Source: Microcaldota archaeon (GTDB lineage Archaea > Micrarchaeota > Micrarchaeia > Anstonellales > Anstonellaceae). From it: 38,413 bases of DNA. Positions 36,668-38,413 of this stretch are shown here, piece by piece. Each line of letters begins with the position of its first letter. Within the stretch, counting starts at the first letter, position 1. Under the pieces are notes generated by a model, which saw nothing but the letters and a program-made list of their open reading frames with translations, was not told the origin of the DNA and did no database searches. The stretch is from assembly GCA_021813025.1 (NCBI GenBank), contig JAKAME010000004.1, forward strand, positions 1 through 38,413, given 5' to 3'. The position numbers and the translations under genes are program-made.

Positions 36668-38413
36668 GTGCCATTCCGCATCAGCCGCATCAAATTCAGG
36701 GGATTCAAGTCCTTCAAGTCAGCCGAGGCGCAGCTGCCCGGCGGCTTCGTGGCCATAGCCGGGCCAAACGGCTCGGGAAAGAGCAATGTCACCGACGCCA
36801 TACGATTCATTTTCGGCGAAACAAGCCTCAAGGCGCTGAGGGCCAAGAAGACGGCCGAGCTCATCAACCTCAACTGCTCCTCCGGCGAGGTGACGATGGA
36901 AATCGACGGCGAGCGGCGCTTCGAAATCAGGCGCCAAATCCGCGAGGACGGGTCCACCAAATACGAGCTGGACGGAAGGCATGTCACGCGCGAGCAGGCG
37001 CTTGAGGCGCTCAGGCCCTTCGGGCTTGAGGCCGGGGCGCACAACATAATAGCGCAGGGGCAGGTGCAGAGCCTGGTGGAGCGAAACCCCAAGGACAGGC
37101 GGCAAATCATAGACGCGGTGGCAGGAATCGCCGAGTTCGAGGACAAGAAAAAGGACGCCCTCTCGCAGCTTGCGCAGGTGGAGTCAAAAATTTCCGAGGC
37201 AAGGGTGGTGCTGGCGGAGCGCGGCGCGTTTTTGGCCGAACTGGAGAAGGAGAGGGATGCTGCCCTGACCTATCAGGAGGCAAAACAGACCCTGGAGCGC
37301 TCGCGCGCCACTCTGGTTGATGCCGAATACAAGAAACTGGATTCTTATTTCAAGGAATTGCTGGCCAAGAGAAGCAAGCTGTCTGACGAAATCGCCAAAT
37401 TTGAGACTGAGTTGAAAGAGCTTGAGGGCAAGCGCGCGAAACTGGACGGAGAGAGGGCGGCCATTGCCGCGCGCATAGGCAAGTCTGGCGAGCGCGAGAA
37501 GCTCATGGCCTCCATCGCCGATGCAAGGCTTCAGGCAGGACAACTGCAGGCGCGGGCGGAGGAAAAGGAAAAGGAGCGCGAGCGCCATGCAAGCAGGCTC
37601 AAGGAAATGAGGGAAAGCCAGGCGCGCATGAAGGCCGCGCTTGAGCAGATGAGGGCTGACGCAAAGCAGCTGCAGGCCCAGCTTGTGCTGGCTGCAAAAG
37701 AGCTTGAGGAGGCCAAAAAGGCCGCTGGAATTGATTTGAATGAAGCTGCCGGGGCCAATCTTGAGCAATTGGAGACAGCGCTCGCGGCCGCTCTGAGCGA
37801 CAAGTCTGCTGCCGCGGCCAGCTTGTCAAAACTGGAGGAAATGGCCGGCCAGTACAGGTCTGAAATAAGGAGGGCCGAGGAAGAGGCCGCCAAACTGGGC
37901 GGCGGGGAGGACGGCGAGGACGAGCGCGTGGGCCGCCTGCAGGAAACCGTTGCAAGCCTTAATGCTGAAATGGAGAAGCTGTTTGACCAGGAGAAAAAGC
38001 TCAACCGCGAGCTGCCGTCGTTGGACCAGAGCCTGCTGTCTGCCAAGGAGAAAGTGGCGACTTTGCGCGGCTCTGTTTCGCCTGCGGCGCAGAATCCGGC
38101 CCTGCTCACGGTGCAGGCATTGAAAAAAGACGGCATGGGCGGGATATGGGGGGCGGTGAGCGAGCTTGTTTCGGCAGAGCCTGAGCACCGCATGGCCGTT
38201 GAAGCGGCGGGAGGCGGGAGGCTCAACAACATAGTGGTTGACAGCCTTGATGTTGCTGAGAAAATAATCGAAAAGCTCAAGAGCGCGAAGGCGGGAAGGG
38301 CGACTTTCATCCCTCTTGATTCGGTCGTGCTGTCCGCGCGCAACGAGCAGGCGCCCCCGCTTGCATTGGGCAAGCTCATCGATTTCGTGAAATACGACCC
38401 CAAGCTGGACAAT
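36668..38413 (+). CDS. smc: SMC chromosome segregation protein, N-terminal part
   Basis: 582 codons to the window edge. The head carries Walker A GPNGSGKSN (residues 32-40) and the Q-loop region NIIAQGQV (about 127-133). A long heptad-rich coiled coil runs from about 160 to 470, and the hinge begins about residue 480 (GIWGAVSELV, then LNNIVVDSLDVAEKII). SMC dimers with kleisin compact and separate chromosomes. The start is GTG 36668, giving MPFRISRIKFRGFKSF; an in-frame TGA lies upstream and no in-frame ATG precedes the fold. A TATA-like TTTTTTAAAC lies about 50 bases upstream. The C-terminal coil and head lie beyond the window. Confidence 0.93.
   Translation, partial: MPFRISRIKFRGFKSFKSAEAQLPGGFVAIAGPNGSGKSNVTDAIRFIFGETSLKALRAKKTAELINLNCSSGEVTMEIDGERRFEIRRQIREDGSTKYELDGRHVTREQALEALRPFGLEAGAHNIIAQGQVQSLVERNPKDRRQIIDAVAGIAEFEDKKKDALSQLAQVESKISEARVVLAERGAFLAELEKERDAALTYQEAKQTLERSRATLVDAEYKKLDSYFKELLAKRSKLSDEIAKFETELKELEGKRAKLDGERAAIAARIGKSGEREKLMASIADARLQAGQLQARAEEKEKERERHASRLKEMRESQARMKAALEQMRADAKQLQAQLVLAAKELEEAKKAAGIDLNEAAGANLEQLETALAAALSDKSAAAASLSKLEEMAGQYRSEIRRAEEEAAKLGGGEDGEDERVGRLQETVASLNAEMEKLFDQEKKLNRELPSLDQSLLSAKEKVATLRGSVSPAAQNPALLTVQALKKDGMGGIWGAVSELVSAEPEHRMAVEAAGGGRLNNIVVDSLDVAEKIIEKLKSAKAGRATFIPLDSVVLSARNEQAPPLALGKLIDFVKYDPKLDN

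Overview
The window is a compact, GC-rich archaeal chromosome segment. Archaeal markers are ribosomal protein L15e, RNase P proteins Pop5 and Rpp30, fibrillarin, an Sm-like protein, an ERCC4-family nuclease, an SMC protein, an intein-bearing RtcB, a tRNA-Lys with a bulge-helix-bulge intron, class III (pilin-type) signal peptides, and TATA boxes about 25-35 bases before starts that often lack a leader. Many small or shortened proteins, many unrecognised ORFs, large cysteine-rich surface proteins and pilin-like proteins of the form GQxAMEYLxTYGWA suggest a DPANN lineage, for example Micrarchaeota or Diapherotrites. That placement is inference; no rRNA is present. I see no insertion sequence, CRISPR array or rRNA operon.

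Layout. 122-6923 (+): a 1,885-residue secreted cysteine-rich modular surface protein, a class III signal peptide protein and an NMN adenylyltransferase-like protein. 6907-9345: an FKBP prolyl isomerase (-), an anchored exported protein (+), an Sm-like protein (+) and tRNA-Ala(GGC). 9356-12754 (-): an unrecognised protein with a probable 5' frame break, a three-helix membrane protein, a VirB2/TrbC-like small membrane protein, an MscS-type TM-helix protein and a methyltransferase. 12898-15232 (-): AdoMet decarboxylase, then (across an unusual AT-rich non-coding segment) the archaeal cluster L15e - Rpp30 - Pop5. 15377-17543 (-): two orphans. 17622-20477 (-): RtcB RNA ligase interrupted by a 473-residue intein. 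20647-25432 (+): two very large orphans. 25439-27778 (-): a GT-C-like membrane protein, a methyltransferase and intron-containing tRNA-Lys(UUU). 27829-29347: a VapBC-type toxin-antitoxin pair divergent from fibrillarin. 29350-32909: a structured non-coding element, a winged-helix regulator with clear operators, an ERCC4/HhH nuclease, a small basic protein, a RelBE-type pair with two operators, and a GNAT acetyltransferase. 33008-36473: a beta-CASP-like metallo-beta-lactamase nuclease, a 40-residue small protein, two unrecognised proteins and a second class III signal peptide protein. 36668 to the edge: the N-terminal half of SMC.

How the genes fit together. There is a strong RNA-processing theme: RNase P subunits, fibrillarin, Sm-like protein, the RtcB ligase that joins tRNA exon halves, an intron tRNA that needs such joining, and an RNA-type MBL nuclease. 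A second theme is the cell surface: the large exported Cys-rich protein, two pilin-like proteins, a VirB2-like protein and a GT-C-like protein with a methyltransferase. The most unusual non-coding features are at 13413-13855 (a bidirectional TATA box, three perfect inverted repeats, about 20 consecutive 10-bp AT/GC alternations and a long T-rich tract) and 29468-29653 (a large multi-hairpin element).
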